Assembly (NCBI GenBank): GCA_016584305.1
Contig: JACEEZ010020506.1
Location: 57,501 to 121,500 of the forward strand
Direction of reading: 5' to 3'
DNA from: Chionoecetes opilio
Lineage: Eukaryota > Arthropoda > Malacostraca > Decapoda > Majidae
DNA: 64,000 bases
Numbering within the stretch: position 1 is the stretch's first letter; each line of letters opens with the position of its first letter. This document shows, in pieces, positions 60,199 through 64,000 of this stretch. The notes beneath the pieces were generated by a model. The model had not been told where the DNA came from, did no database searches, and saw only the letters and a list, made by a program, of their open reading frames with translations. Position numbers and translations under genes: made by a program.

Positions 60199-60260
60199 AA
60201 GGAGCCTATGAGAGTGAGAGAGGCAGTGAGAGAAAGATTGGCGAGAGGGAAGCAGATGAA

Positions 60261-64000
<3,740 letters not shown>

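Overview
The window is eukaryotic, almost certainly from a decapod crustacean. Its genes are split by introns with GT-AG sites, the sequence is crowded with DNA transposons, MITEs and microsatellites ((AT)n, (CT)n, (GA)n, (TATC)n), and degenerate arthropod-type TTAGG/CCTAA repeats occur at several places. One gene encodes a secreted nuclease of the crab/shrimp duplex-specific nuclease type. Nothing prokaryotic is present: no operons, no CRISPR array and no rRNA.

Three host genes can be read. (1) 442-13043, + strand: the 3' part of a vesicular L-type lectin (VIP36/LMAN2), six exons ending in a transmembrane helix and a KRFY tail; the 5' exons lie before the window. (2) 26571-40705, - strand: a complete coding region for NFX1/shuttle craft, thirteen coding exons whose summed coding length is 3954 nt (1317 codons plus stop), with an RGG-rich N-terminus, a PHD/RING-like finger, about eight NF-X1 zinc fingers and an R3H domain. 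A probable non-coding first exon lies near 45.2 kb. (3) 60261-64000, + strand: the 5' part of a secreted DNA/RNA non-specific endonuclease, with signal peptide exon, four full exons and the first bases of the next, running off the window. LMAN2 and NFX1 are convergent; NFX1 and the nuclease are divergent. The three genes have no obvious shared pathway.

The rest is mostly mobile DNA, much of it delimitable to the base from terminal inverted repeats (TIRs) and target-site duplications (TSDs). 2.0-5.7 kb: four TA-target (pogo/Tigger-like) elements among (TA)n runs inside an LMAN2 intron. 8.6-10.7 kb: a decayed piggyBac element antisense in another LMAN2 intron. Five copies of one ~205 bp TTAA-flanked MITE are scattered over 22 kb. 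17.6-19.6 kb: an internally deleted mariner next to a MULE-like long-TIR element with a perfect 9 bp TSD. 24.5-25.3 kb: a short hAT relic. 48.3-52.9 kb: a 4.6 kb hAT-like element with a perfect 8 bp TSD that contains a palindrome of palindromes. 53.5-55.7 kb: a broken repetitive ORF with a tesmin-like CXC motif. 55.8-56.8 kb: a ~99% identical palindrome built from the 5' end of a Tc1-type transposase. 57.7-59.4 kb: a PIF/Harbinger-like element.

I did not find a convincing new multi-gene system. The most unusual items are the nested palindromes, the foldback Tc1 relic, the GC-AG intron in NFX1, and the nuclease gene whose first intron is almost wholly microsatellite. All family names rest on sequence recognition by eye; no database was searched.
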